Part shown: piece by piece, positions 14,283 through 27,192 of the stretch
How the letters are laid out: each line of letters starts with the position of its first letter
Numbering within the stretch: the first letter of the stretch is position 1
NCBI RefSeq assembly: GCF_041146395.1
Contig: NC_090983.1
Span: forward strand, 62,069,501-62,133,500
Source of the DNA: Eulemur rufifrons
Lineage: Eukaryota > Chordata > Mammalia > Primates > Lemuridae
DNA: 64,000 bases
Direction of reading: 5' to 3'
Translations under genes and position numbers: made by a program
The notes under the pieces: model-generated
What the model was told of the DNA's origin: nothing
The model's database searches: none
The model's input: the letters and a program-made list of their open reading frames with translations, nothing else

Positions 14283-16682
14283 GATTATACATTATGACCA
14301 ATTGAGATTTCTCTCTAGCATGCAAGGCTGGTTTGGCATATGCAAATCAATCAATGTGATACATCCCATTAACAGAATGAAAGATAAAAACCTATGATCA
14401 CCTCAATTGATACAGAAATGGCATTTGACAAAATTTAATGTCTTTTCTTGATAAAATCTCTCAACAGCAGTTTAGGTATAGAAGGAAATTTCTTCAGCTT
14501 AATCAATAAACTTATGAAAACCCACAGCCAACATCATAATCAAAGAGGAACAACTGAAAGCTTTTCCACTAAAATCGAGTATGACGCAAAGATGCTCACT
14601 CTTGCAACTTCTATTCAAGATAGTATTGGAAATGCTAGCAAAATTAATCAGACAAGAAAAAGAAATGAAAGATATTCACATCAGAAAGGAAGAAGTAAAA
14701 TTATCGCTATGTGCAGATGACATGGTCCTGTATGTGGAAAAGCCCAAAGGTGCTACACTCACAAACACTCACACACAACTGTTAGAAGTAATAAGTAATT
14801 CCATAAAGTTTCAGGATACAAAATCAACATACAAAAATCAGTAGCATTTCTATGCACAAATAATGAGCTAGTTTCAAAAGACATAAAGAAAACAATTCTG
14901 TTTATAATAGCATCAAAATATATCTAGGAATAAATTTAACTCGGGAGGTAAAAGATTTGCACACTGAAAACTAAAAAACCTTGATGGAAGAAATTGAAGA
15001 AGCACAAATAAATGGAAAGTTATCTCAAGGTCATGGATTGCAAGAATTAATATGTTAAAATGTCCAAACTACTTGAAGAAAATATGTAGATTTTACATAA
15101 TCCGTATCAAAGTTCCAACAGAATTCTTCACAGATATAGAAAAAATAATCGTAAAATTCACATGAAAGCACATCCACACACACACACAAACTGAATAACC
15201 AAAGCAATACCGAGAAAGAAAAACAAAGTTGGAAGCATCATACCTCTCAATATAAAATTATATTTCAAAGGCACAGTAATCAAAACAGCATGGCACTGGC
15301 ATAAAAACAGAAATGCAGACCAATGGATCAGAATAAATCCAAACATATATGGTCAATTAATTTTCAACAAAGGCACCAATAGAAAACAATAAGATAAATA
15401 ATGGTCTCTTCAATAAATGGTGTTGGAAAAATTGGATTTCCACATGTAAATGAATGAAATTGGACCCTTATCTTTTATCATAAACAAAAATCAACTCAAC
15501 ATGGATAGAAAACCTAAATTTAAGACCTGAACCGTAAAAATCCCAGAAGAAAATGTAAGGGAAAAGCTTCTCAACATTGGCTTTGGCAATAATTTTTTGG
15601 ATATCACACCAAAAATCCAGATTACATAAGCAAAAATAAGTAAATGGGATAACATCAAACTAAAAAGCTTCTGCATAGTAAAAGAAACAATCAACAAGAT
15701 GAAAAGGTAACCTACAGACAGGAAAAAAATATTTGCAAACCACATATCTAATAAAGGGGTAATATCCAAAATTTATAAAGAACTCTTAACAACTCAGTAG
15801 CAGAAAAACAAATAACCTTATTAAAAAATGGACAAAGGACCTGAACAGATTATTTCTCCAAAGAATATATAAAAATGGCCAACAGATATATGAAAAAGTG
15901 CTAAAATTCACTAATCATCAGGGAAATACAAATGAAAACCACTATGAAATATCTTTGGCTATTATCAAAAAAATAAGAGATAACAAATGTTGGAGACAGT
16001 ACAGAGAAAAGGGACCTCTAGTACACTGTTGTGGGAATGTAGATTGGTACAGCCATTGTAGAAAACAGTATGGAAGTTCCTAAAGAAATTACAAATAGAA
16101 CTACCATATGATCCATCAATTCCTATTTTGGGCATATACACAAAGGGTATGAAATCATCACCTCATAAAGATATCTGTACTCTCATGTTCATTGCATTAT
16201 TATTCACAATAGCCAAGATATGTAAACAACTTAAATGTCTATCAATGGATTAATGGATAAAGGAAATGTGTGCATACAATAGAATATTTCAGGCTTAAAA
16301 AAGGAGATCCTACCATTTGCCACAACATGGGCATATCTGAAGGACATTATGCTAAGTGAAATGAGCCAAACACAGAAAGGAAAATATTGCATGATCTTAC
16401 ATATATATATCTCAATTACATAAAGATAATGAAACAGTGGTTACTATGGGAATGGGAGGGAAAAAAGGGAGAGATGTAGGTTAAAGGGTACCCAATAGCA
16501 GGTATGTAGGTTTACACATCTAATGCACAACACAAGGACTAAACAAAAGAGTAAGTATGTGAGATGATAGATATGTTAATCTGCTTCATTCTAGTAACCA
16601 TTCTATCTATACATATCCTATAACATCATGCTGTATACCTTAAAATATATAGAATAACATTTACTAAAAAAAAAAAAAAAAA
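14283..16682 (+). mobile_element. Old L1, RT domain to 3' end and poly-A
   Basis: This continues the older L1. It resumes at the RT palm region ('tatgcaaatcaatcaatgtg', 'tacagaaatggcatttgaca') exactly where the 5' piece stops. Around 14700-14735 the catalytic motif reads CADDMVLY, so the usual F of FADD is changed; the frame is 14581-14844. It then runs through the ORF2 C-terminus ('gtgttggaaaaattggattt' near 15420, 'cagccattgtagaaaacagt' near 16050, 'tgctaagtgaaatgagccaa' near 16350) into the 3' UTR and a 16-19 A tail ending about 16682. Frame breaks are frequent. The GT/CA run at 15172-15188 is a microsatellite within it. Confidence 0.9.
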
Positions 16683-16772
16683 AGAACTGTGAGCTAATAA
16701 AGACATGTTGTGATTAAGCCACTAGGTTTGTGATAATTTGTTACACAGCAATAGAAATTAATACTAACCCTA
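16683..16772 (+). repeat. MaLR (MLT1-like) LTR 3' end fragment
   Basis: 'gaactgtgagctaataaaga' is followed by 'gattaagccactaggtttgt' and 'aatttgttacacagcaatag'. This is the polyadenylation end of an MLT1/MST-type LTR. It abuts the L1 tail, so the old L1 may have inserted into this LTR, although I could not find the matching LTR half upstream of 11540. Confidence 0.7.
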
Positions 16773-17415
16773 AAAAATAAAAGTCTCTAGGAATGTGATA
16801 TATTACATTTATTCAAGTAAAATAAAGTTTTAAACTTTTTTCAAAAATATTGAAAACCTAAAATGAATTTAAGTTTAAGCAGAGTTTAAAAATATTCCAA
16901 ATCAATGAATATTTAGGTTAAACATAATCAGAATTATGCTTTAATTCAATTCAATTTCAAAATATTTAAATTAACATTTACTAAAGTTTTAAATAGTATA
17001 AAACATGCCAATGTGATCTGCTTTTTCAATTACATTACATTAGAATTTAAAGTGAGAAACTTGCCACTTAAAATTAAGTTGTAGAAACAGGAAAACGTAA
17101 AATACCCTAAACAGCAAACTCAACATAAAGCCACATTAGAAAAATGGTCAAATGACTGAAAAAGGTAAAAGTTTTAGAAATTAAGACATAAAAAGAGAGC
17201 AAGATCTAAAATATTCAAAGTGATTAATACAGACATATGAAAGAGGTTCACTTTCTAAAAGCCTACGAAGTTAGACATCTTTTTTATTACACAGACTTTA
17301 AAAAAAAAGAAGAAGAAGAAACAAAAAGAAAAAAGCATGTGCAAATAAAGACATGGCTATGTTGTCTCTTTATTAGTTTTTCGTTTTTTTGTTTGTTTTA
17401 ACACACACCTTTGTA
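16772..17415. other. AT-rich sequence without recognised features
   Basis: Low-complexity AT-rich DNA with an A/G-rich patch at 17299-17335. No gene seen. Confidence 0.5.
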
Positions 17416-17632
17416 ACATTCACTATGAACCAGACTCTAGCCAGCAGGTAAGCATTTCACAGAATCTATTTATGTAACCTTCAAAGTAACTATCAAATAG
17501 ACACTGACATTACTCTGGAGGCACAGTGCAGGTAACAATTTGCCCAAGATCACACAGCAGTAAATGGTGAAGGTGGAATCCAAACCCAGGCAGGCTGATT
17601 CCAGAGTAAGTACATAGAACCACTATTCTCTT
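17415..17632 (+). repeat. MIR SINE, sense
   Basis: It contains 'tttgcccaagatcacacagc', 'aatccaaacccaggcaggct' and 'gattccagag', the classical MIR core and 3' region ('cccaaggtcacacagctag', 'cgaacccaggtctgtctgac'). Upstream bases fit the MIR central region loosely. Confidence 0.85.
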
Positions 17633-20600
17633 TAGTAGCTCAACAAGTAACCACTTCTTTGTCTTGCCCCATCTATGTTCATATTTTCAGGTTTGTTGCA
17701 AATGAATAGTATATACAGTTTATATTGTATTATACCATATTATGTTATGTTGTATTACATTGCATTATATTATACTGAACTCCAGTTTCAGCCAACACAA
17801 ATTGCATGCTGTTCATTCGGGAACATAGAATTTTCCCTAAGAAGAGAGAAATACACCTTCTATTTCAGTTCTTCCAAATTTTTCTTTCTTTATTTGGAGA
17901 AGGCAAATGAGCCAGAGATAAACACTATCAATGTTAGTTTTGGATAAGTATAGAAGTTACCTTTAATCATTATACTTTTTTAAAGGAGTCAAACACAGAT
18001 TTACTTTTTATTCCTGAGATTAAAGAGTACCAGTGTTAGATGCTATTATTTTTAAGTCTATTATAGATCACTTTGAAAAGCAAGACAATGATTGATAACA
18101 TTGTACAGATCACATACTATAAAAATCCATTACTAAAAAAAGACAAAAACAACAACAAAAATCTAAAACTTTCCTAATGTTATGCAAATAGATACTTGTA
18201 ACTTGGGGTAAAAGTTCCAATGACAGCATCATATATGGAGTCAAAAACTCACTGTATAAAATACCTAAAAGTGAAGGTAAATCTTCCTAGGAAATCTTTC
18301 TAGATAACAAAAGTCTGACTGAATTGATAACAAAGAAACTGATTTTGAAGATGGCTAAGAAGCATTTAAGTAAAATTATTTCATAGAATGTGAGAGTGAA
18401 AAATATTACTAACTTAAAATATCATTTTCTGTAATATGTGCTATTAACTTGTATCTGTAATGAAATTTTTTAAAGTAACACTGTCCATCAACATCTGACT
18501 TTTTCATCTATAATATTAAAAGTTACATCCAAAACTTTTTGTGTGCATATGTGCTACTCACATAGTTTATTGTATATAAACTTGAACATATATGTTCTTA
18601 AATATCTCACATTTAGTTGAACTATTGTCTTTAGTTGTCCTCATTGTTTGAACAGCAAAATGAAATTAGGAAGCTTGCTCCACTAGGTTTTTATCTAATT
18701 CTGCATTCTGATGAGCACTGGTCATGACTAAGAACCTCAACAAATGTTATATGGCAATATTGACACTTTAACTTTAAACATACTTACCTTTGAAACTTGC
18801 ATAATATGTGTACCTTTGTTGGTGTCAGTTTGTATTTCACAATTTAAAAAATTTTGTTGCTCATGTATCATATAGGTGTACATGTTTGTGTGTGTGTGAT
18901 ATGTGTGTATATATTTGTCAGTATTAACATTCTTAAGCTATTAGAAGAATTGAGCTCATGCATTCATCCTCTGAAGTTGTATCAAGTACTAACTATTAAA
19001 TATTAAATATATGTATTACACTATATACTTGAATTGATCAGGAAGCACAAAATAGTAAAGCTATAATATTCTTAAAAGAAGAAAAACAGGCCCCACCAGT
19101 TGTAAACCATTATTTGTAAATAATAGTCTATCATTAAATATTTTCTGAATATTTCACAGAAGTATAGAGTTTATAAATGTGCCACAAAATGTAGGCTTAT
19201 ATGCTGGAGGAACATGGCATTCATCTTCTTCAAGAAGATGAGCTCTGTGAAGGAATTTAAAGAAACTGATTGAGACCAGCGAGTAATAGCTTCAGAGGGG
19301 GAAGTGACACCACAAATGTTAGGAAAAGACCCTGACAACTGATAGGCATTCTCATAATATTTTTAAATGATAGATAATGAGACTTTCCTGGATGTATGAT
19401 TAGAAAAAGTAGCCGCGTGTGTGTGTCAATGCACACGAATGTCTTGGAATTAAGATGGCGTTGGAGTTAAATATTATGTTAAGAATTTATATTTAAACTA
19501 ATACATAACAGGATATCCACTGAAGATGCTGCATTGAAATAAAATATTTGATAGAAATAGTAGCAACATGAAAATGGCCTGTACATGAAAAGATCCTTAT
19601 GATTGTGTATCTGATGAAACCAGCACAAAGTCAGATTCCAGGCAAATCAGAAGAGGGAGATGGCTCAATCATTGGACGGGAGGAGTCCATTCTTGAAATA
19701 ATGAAAGAATACAGCATCCTGTCCCTCTCGGAGGAAGGTGGGGACAATATATGTATAAATTGTCAATACATTACAGCTACCTAGAAGTTTGTGATTAGTA
19801 TAAAAATGCTATAAAAACATCCAATCGTGAGCTCCAAATTTTAATTTTTCCTTAAGTTAAGAAACTTCCATTCCTCATTTTATTACTAGATTTGTATGAA
19901 AAAATTGGAGACAAAATTAAGAGGGATGAATTATATCAATCAGTCTGGGAGAAACGAGAGAAAAACGCTTAACCACAAACTTAGTCCTAAGAGACTGGTG
20001 CATATCGCCACCTTGTGTTGGTGATCGGGTTATTCTGTTTTGGGTTTTGCTTTCAAAGACTGATTTTCCCCTTGCCAAAAGGCATAGAAAAGTAAGTATG
20101 GGTTTTTTGACCTGATATTAAATTGGTTAATTAAAGTACTGAAATATTAAGGAAATAAATATTTTAAAATAGTTCTTGTTAACTAGTCAGTTTCTTTTGT
20201 TGTTCACTTTGTTGCAAATTAGTGCATTTTTTTTTCCCTACTAAAATGTGGTCAATCCATTGGCACCATGAAAAGAAGTATTAGTAACATACAGATTCTG
20301 TACTGAATCTAAGGGTAGACCTAAACAAAGCTTCTTGTTTTGAAGTAATTGTAATAAAAGAATTACATGTCTAGGGTATACACATTCTGTTATGACATTG
20401 CAGTTAATTTGCATTGAGCAGTTTTTATATTTTTACACCTATTTTTAAAATAGGTAGATATCACTGGTATTATAATAGAAAAATTCTATGAATTCATTGA
20501 TTTGGGAACAGATGAAATAGGAACCGATCAAATCTAACTTTCTCAAGTCTTTTTATTACATCTAAACCTTCATTATTTAAACTAACAGGTGATTACTATT

Positions 20601-21437
20601 TCTTAACACCAGTCAAATTAGATCTCCTTCCATTAATCCCTGGAGAGCCAGTAGATAAAATGCTTGGGGAAGATAATTTAGACAATAAAATACAAGCCCC
20701 ATTTCTAAAGCTATTATCCAAAATTTACTCAAGACCTGCATGTCTTTGGATTGAATACTTTTTCTTCCTAGAAAGTTGTAGTAGCTGTTTTTTTCCTGTC
20801 CTCTCTTGTTTTAATGACTGATTCGTTTAAGAGAAAATAAGCTTAAATTGGCTTCTTATATTTTTGCTTTTCCTCCTGTTGAATGACCTTTATGTCCTTA
20901 AATATAGCTTGGCATTAAATTAGAAAATAAAGATAGCATATTTAATTTATCTAGACTGTAGTCCACCAAGATACTAGGCCTATCCTTGTAATAAAAATAA
21001 AATCCCTCAGATTTTAACTTATTCCAGTCAGTATAACTTTTTAATTCAAAACAGGCATAGCAACATATATCTGGAGTCTTATTTCTTGTAATTAAACAAA
21101 AGGTTTAGTGTGTTTGGATATTATATGTCATATGTATATATGTTTATATTTATAATTATATGTAAATTTTAATATATTTTAAGTGTATCTATAATTTATA
21201 TATAACATATATGTATAATTCTACTTAAAACTATTTCATATAGTTATGGGATGTGCTTATAATGGTATTGTGTATTCTATATTCTCAGTACTATGGATAA
21301 CGAGATGCAAATATTCAATAGTAGTTAACTACAAGAAAATTATCTACCTAATAAGGATAATTTTAGTTTCTATATAACTTTACTATAGGCAGCCTTCTTC
21401 CTTTCTGGGATTCAAGTCAAAAATTTTTCTTTCCTAG
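17633..21437. other. Anonymous AT-rich sequence
   Basis: No gene, RNA or defined repeat seen. Minor patches are an ATTAT/GTATTA quasi-repeat at 17712-17775, a TG/TA-rich patch at 18880-18915 and an AT-rich stretch at 21120-21230. The open frames (for example 17675-17947 and 19599-19784) resemble no known protein. Confidence 0.5.
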
Positions 21438-21600
21438 GGCTGGGTGCGGTGGCTCATGCCTGTAATCTTAATACTTTGGGAGGCTGTGTTGGGAGGATCG
21501 CGTGAGGCCAGGAGTTTGAGGTTGCAGTGAGCTATGATGATGGCACTGCACTCTAACTCAGGTAACAGAGTAAGATCTTGTCTCAATATTTAAAAAAATA
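21438..21600 (+). mobile_element. FLAM-type free left Alu monomer
   Basis: Starting at 'ggctgggtgcggtggctcat' it follows the left Alu arm through 'gaggttgcagtgagctatga' and ends 'aagatcttgtctc' plus an A-rich tail. It is about 145 bp plus tail with no right arm. The 'gtgagctatgat' wording matches FLAM_C, the monomeric ancestor of dimeric Alu. A truncated old dimer cannot be excluded, but the A-rich tail directly after the left arm argues for a monomer. Confidence 0.8.
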
Positions 21601-22530
21601 TTCATTTCCAGAGAGTTTGAGTATATTGATTAAAATTTCATACTCCTATGACCAATTCAACAATATGCTTAATTATTGTTAAAGAATTTCAGCTCTTCAT
21701 GAAAACACATTTCTTAAGGGACAAACAAGGAATTTGTCACTAACAATTATTCAGGATGTCATGTCCTTCCTTTTCATCACAAACATTGTCATTTCTTTAC
21801 AGAATGAATGTTTTTGTCTATTTAAATTGCATTATTTTTAGAGGGAAAGCTGTTCAACAGATTAGAGAATCTGAGCTAGCCAGTGGACAACTTAACTACA
21901 CAAGTCCACTACACCTAATTATAAAAGATGACAGTTTTAAAATTTGCATAATTGCAACCATTGGTAGGGGTCGGTAACATATTTGCATTATCTACTTATG
22001 TTCCATACAAACACTTTTAAGCACCACTTTAAAAAAAAAAGTCTGCTAAGTCAGATGCTGTAGGTGTCAGAACATCATAACCTACAACACAGGCAATGCC
22101 TTTTTCTACCTACACTCCTGAGTTCCAATAGCTTTCTAAAATCAATTTTTAGGTTTTGATACTATTCCATCTTCCAACTTTTAGAAATAGTCTTTCTATC
22201 CACAGCTTTATATAGCAAGAGAAATGCCTAATACCTCAAATCAAGTCCCAGGTACTCATTTCTGCCTTTTACAAATAATCATTTCATTTGCTATAAATCA
22301 TAATTAATATATACAAAGATGGCACTCACATAATGAACATGCGGATATAGTCAAGAACAGTGGTTGGTAACCATCATGAGAGCCTTTAAACTTTGGAGAC
22401 AAAAAGAATACAAAAATGAACATCTTTTTGTACTGCCTACTGTTTAAATGTCTAAATAATGTCTGAAATAATTAAATTAGAAAATGGAAAGGTGCATTAA
22501 TAGATCAGTGTTGAGAATTTGCTAATAAAA
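21601..22530. other. Anonymous AT-rich sequence
   Basis: No gene or clear repeat seen. The frame at 21756-21977 (73 codons) has no known similarity. Confidence 0.5.
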
Positions 22531-22534
22531 ATAG

Positions 22535-22755
22535 TGATGTTAATAGCTACCATTAATTTGGTAGTTTCTATGTGCACAGTCCAGGCACCTTTCATATATT
22601 ATTTCTAATTCTTATTAAAACCTAGTAGAGTTTTTATCCCTATTTTATAGAAGAACCCGAAGCTCTGAGAAGTTCTGTAAGTTGCCCAAGAGGTTATAGA
22701 AATTAAACCTAAATTTAAACATACTTTTTATGACTCTATGGTCTGTGGTTTTTCT
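22535..22755 (+). repeat. MIR SINE, sense
   Basis: The order 'tttcatatattatttctaat', 'ttatccctattttatagaag', 'gctctgagaagttctgtaag', 'ttgcccaagaggtta' follows MIR ('atccccattttacagatgag', 'ctcagagaggttaagtaact', 'tgcccaaggtca'). Confidence 0.8.
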
Positions 22756-25280
22756 ACTTTTCCGTACTACTGTCTTACTCCAAAATTACAACTATATTTT
22801 ATGTATAATACTTCATGACAGAAGCTTAATAATCTAGTTAATATGACAGATCATTGCTCCAACGTGATTTTGCTAGTAAATAATAGTTGTCCCCCAAATA
22901 ACACAAGTGCATTTCATTTATTTCCTCACTTATTCAACTCATACCGACTCCCTGCTCTGTGCAACACGCTACTACAGTCATAGTGGGAGTATCAATTAGA
23001 ATATAATAATAAAACAGTAAACATTATTGCCCAGTTATAAAAAAATAAGTGGCTGTATAGAACTTGTTTCATAAAAATGAGTAAACAGAGAAAAATCAAG
23101 TAAGAATTTAGAGGAAAGTGCTGCAGCATAGAAGGTGAAAATGCCTGTTCTGAGGCCTTATAAATTGTTAAAATGTATTTACTACAACAAACCAAAATAC
23201 TCTTCCCCTCTACATTGCTGAGCCTGCTATGTTTATCATGTTTCCTAGTACACTTATATGAGGCATTAATGATGCAATATTGTGTGTATTTGGAATGTGC
23301 TTTCTGGTATTAGGAAGCTTCTATGACAGAATATCCTAATTCTAGTTTATAAAGAAAATGTATTATTCTTGGCCAGCTCAATGTTTAATCAGGTATGGAG
23401 CTTTTGAGAAACAATTTAGGAAAAGGAAATAGTAAAAAAATGAAAAAAGAAAAAAGAAAGAAAGAAAAAGAAAAAGGCATTTTATTTTATTCCCACAATG
23501 AGTCATGCTTTGTGGAATAAGTCTGGGAAGTCAAACGGTCAATTTGCTTTTACTATACAAATGTAACTGGAAGATAACTCATTCAGTCATAATGCTGTAT
23601 TTGTACAAAAAAAATAGCATTTGTTTACAAATCAAATATGACAAGAAGATGCAGTTCCTTTAATTAAAATTGCTTGTAGTATATTGGCAATTCCCAATAA
23701 TCAAAATTGCCACAGGAAGTCAGGTTGTTTAGCTGGCTGCTGGTGAAGGCATCCATTTACTTCACACTTCCAGTAAATATACAGATTTTTTACTTGCATT
23801 GCCCAGGTTCCCCTCAGTTTCTGCTCTCCTGAGGTAACTTCCAAGCCCAGAATTTTCTGTAACTTAATTATTCAGCACTTTCCAGGAAAGAGGGGTATCA
23901 ATAAGCCTTTGGTATTATCATTAACTCTTTTATAAATAGTGTAAAGCATTCCATCATTTTCAGCTTTTTCCATCATAGAAGTAAAAATAAAGTATATAGC
24001 CAGACTCTTTTACATAAAGACAGAGCATCAGTACTCAACATAATACAATCTACACTCATATTTCTCACAGTGAGCATCAAAAATGTGTGTGTGCATGTAT
24101 GTGCATGTGTGTTTGGGCATAGATATGTGTGTAGCATGTTTGCTGTCATATCTTCATCTTAATGATGATGATAGTGTATGGTTCTGTGCGAGTATTTCTC
24201 ACTGCAGATTTTGATTTGCTGGCTTTTGAACTCTTGACGAATTTGGTGACATTGTGGCTGATCCACTTTATCCCTGCTTTGTTTGGGCATGGTCTTGCTC
24301 TCTGAGGCACCACTTCCCCATTTCCATTGACTTCAGGAAAAGGTTCATTAGCCTGATCTCTCTCAGTCTTTTTTCTTCCTCCCCTTTCTTCTCTCTTCTC
24401 TACACTGGACTCTGGGGCTCTTTATTCCTCAGGTCCCCTGTAGGTTAAGCCTACGCTCTTATCCTCTCTTCTCTTTAACTCACAGTCAGCATTGGCATCT
24501 GTATTCAGGAACCCTCCAGATGAATAAATAAAAGCAGGTACCGGCCTCCCAAATCTGCAGGTCTGGCTGGACAAACAGCTTGAGATACAGCTCCTGTCAC
24601 AGTTTCATGTCACCTTGGAGCAAAAACCCCCAATGCCATTGAGATGCATCTGATGGTAACTGTAATTCCCCAGTGTTTAAGTTTGCCAGACTCCTACAAA
24701 ACTCTGTACATAATCTACAAATAATTGACATCTAAGGAAAGATAAATAGGGACCTAAATGACACATTAAGGCAGAAGGAATGGATTTACCTGTGCGTGGG
24801 ATAATTAGGGCTTCTGTAGAGATCCTTCTGCTTTTTGGAGGGTCTGGTCTGTCAGCAGACAAGTAGGGTTTGAGCCAGTTTTGGCAGTTGGATAGGTAAT
24901 TTTCATTTGCTAAAAGTTTTCATTCCTCACTCTGTACCTCCATGATTCTTGCTCTTTATAGAATTCTACATTTTTTTAAAAAAATGTGCTCTTTTGAAGT
25001 TATTCCAAAATGATTACAGTCTGAAAACAAACCTTGGGGTGAGGAAGGCTAGTACTACAGCTCTTCTGAGGTTTTGTTTTTGCTTTTGTTTTTATACATG
25101 AGGTTGAAACAAACTTGCACTATTCATATTAGTTCACAAAATATCATCCCTGGTATATGTAAGTTCTCTATGTTGGTGAATTTCTTGGTTGTTGATTTTT
25201 TTAGCTTTTCTTTAAAGTTCTGTACTATCTCTGTTCCTCAACTCCACTTACCACTCCCAGAATGGGCAACCATTTGAATG
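22756..25280. other. Anonymous sequence, GC somewhat higher near 24.2-24.9 kb
   Basis: No gene seen. A purine-rich A/G tract lies at 23430-23475 and a TG-rich patch at 24080-24140. The frames at 24254-24448 and 24677-24862 lie in the less AT-rich part but resemble nothing I know. Confidence 0.45.
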
Positions 25281-25470
25281 TATAGCTTTTTATTATATTG
25301 TGTTCTTGTGAAACCAGTATTGTTATATGTGCATATATTTTAACATAAATGATATTGCTATATAATTTTCTGTTTCCTACTTTTACCTACTATGCTCTTA
25401 GTACCCATCCTTGTTTTAGGTACATTATTTGTTCACTGTTTTTTAACTGCTGAACACTGCTCACGGTGTG
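25280..25470 (-). repeat. Possible antisense L1-derived fragment
   Basis: 'ctttttattatattgtgttc', 'cctacttttacctactatgc' and 'ttttttaactgctgaacact' loosely follow the antisense of old L1 3' sequence (usually '...ttttaactgctgtatagtat'). Highly diverged. Confidence 0.3.
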
Positions 25471-25734
25471 TACTCACCACATTTTCCCTGTTAGAGGTCT
25501 GAGTTCACTTCTGAGTAAAGAAAAACAGACAAATATCCTACAATTTGCTTTCTCCTTTTTGTTTGCTCTTGGACTTTTTCCCCTATGTCTGTGCTGCGTG
25601 AAGGGGATATAATGACTTGATTTAAGGATGGAAACAAAAAGGGAAAGAATGTGATCAGAATTATGAGTCATTTGGAATAAACAGGACAGGCTTAGGTATT
25701 TTAGATTGGATGTTGTCTAGCACGAGGATCTGCA

Positions 25735-25870
25735 GGTTTACATCTGTTTGGATTTCCTGGGTGCCAATGTTGGCACATCTGCTTACCAACTCTGTAACCT
25801 TAGGTAAGTTACTTAAAACTTTGAGCATCCATTCCCTCATTGGCAATATGGATAGAAAAATAATACACAC
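25735..25870 (+). repeat. MIR fragment, sense
   Basis: 'ccaactctgtaaccttaggt', 'aagttacttaaaactttgag' and 'attccctcattggcaatatg' parallel 'agctgtgtgaccttgggcaa', 'gttacttaacctctctg' and 'tttcctcatctgtaaaatg' of MIR. Confidence 0.65.
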
Positions 25871-25879
25871 CTTATGTCA

Positions 25880-26240
25880 ATCCAGACAGGCTAGATTGTA
25901 CTGGTGTAACAACTCCAATCCCCAAATCTCAAAGGCTTGAAGCCACAGAAGATATCTCTTGTTCATGTTACATGTCCATCAAATGTTAACTGAGGGCTCT
26001 GCTCCATGCTGCTTTCATCCTTCCTTCAGAACCCAGGTTGATTGAGTAACCACCATATAGAAGATTTCCAGTTTCTGAGACACATGGGAATGAGAGCTCT
26101 GGAGTCTCATACCAGAGATTATATCCTCAGCCCATGGGTAACAACCATACTTCTGTTCACAAGTTCTTAGCCATCCTGATCATGTGACCCTACTCAACAC
26201 CTGGAAGCCAAAAAAGGATATCTCACTAAGTGCCAGAAAT
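25880..26240 (-). repeat. MLT1-like MaLR LTR, antisense
   Basis: It begins 'ctagattgtactggtgtaac' and 'aactccaatccccaaatctc', then 'aaaggcttgaagccacagaa', later 'ggctctgctccatgctgctt' and 'gatcatgtgaccctactcaa'. This is the same antisense MaLR LTR family as at 6865-7265: 'gctgtaacaaacaacccc', 'atctcagtggctta', 'tctgctcc', 'gtcacatggcc'. Confidence 0.65.
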
Positions 26241-26389
26241 TGGAGAGCCTGAAATATTCAGTAAACATCAGTAATGACTACTATATGCCTCACGTGGTTG
26301 TTGTAAGGATTACAGGGTTTATTTCTTATCATGTGGTTAGTACAGTGTGCGTAGACACTGAAAAAATATTAGCCATTATTTTATAGTCC

Positions 26390-27192
26390 TTAGTAAGACA
26401 TAAAAGACCTCTCATGCTTTCCCAACACTCTTCACTTAAATGCTGTGTTCTATTACTTCCCAAATCTCCCTTTTTTCCCCAACATGCCACCAGACAAATA
26501 TGCCAACACTTCCTTGGTGTTTCAGGTGAGGAACACCTTGCAATAGTACCTTGATTCTCATTCCACTTCTCCCGGGTTCCCTAGCCACAGACTCCTTACC
26601 TAGCCTGCCACTGGAACTACTTCCTGTCCCTTGAATCTACAAGTCATACTGGTCTTGATGACAATTGTCTCAGAGATGTCTTTACTATGACTTTATTTAT
26701 GTGCTTTATCATACTAGTACATTTTTCAGAATGGAAGGAAGGCAATAAATAAAAAGTGGGATTTAGGGAAACTGGGATAGTGAGTCACACTTCTTTGTCC
26801 ATTTCAGCAATAAATTAATGAGCTGCTTTAATAATTTCCTATAACTCTCCACCCCACACACCCTTATTCAACAGGGTGCCAGCCCACCAGCCTAGTCCTA
26901 GCTCCAAGGATTTTCTTATTTTTTCAGACACTTCATGCATCATCTTTCTTGGGCTCCCTTTCCCTACTTCCTCCTTCCTCCAGATAAAGTTAGTAAATTC
27001 TTCCTTTGTGGTCCCAAAGTAACAGGGATATACTTCAAGTTGCATGGCAGCTATTTACATGTCTATCTCCATTGTAAAGCTATGAGGTCCTTGAACACAG
27101 GGATCTCATTTCATTTGTCTTTGTATACCCAAGAACATGTAGAATCCTGACACATGGTGAACAATCAATGTTTGTTGCATGGATGAATGCAG
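26390..27192 (+). repeat. L2 LINE 3' region
   Basis: The right end is clear: 'attgtaaagctatgaggtcc', 'ttgaacacagggatctcatt', 'tgtctttgtatacccaagaa', 'caatcaatgtttgttgcatg'. This matches the L2 3' end ('gtaagctccttgagggcagg', 'ttgtatccccag', 'caataaatgtttgttgaatg'). The part before about 27040 is only compatible with L2 and may include unique sequence. Confidence 0.65.

Noticed and set aside
17712..17775. ATTAT/GTATTA quasi-repeat as a tandem array
   Set aside because: The units vary too much in length and sequence to call an array; AT-rich composition is enough to explain it.
19998..20025. CTCF motif in reverse ('atcgccaccttgtgttggtg')
   Set aside because: On the minus strand it has three mismatches to the core, including a conserved C, so it is too weak.
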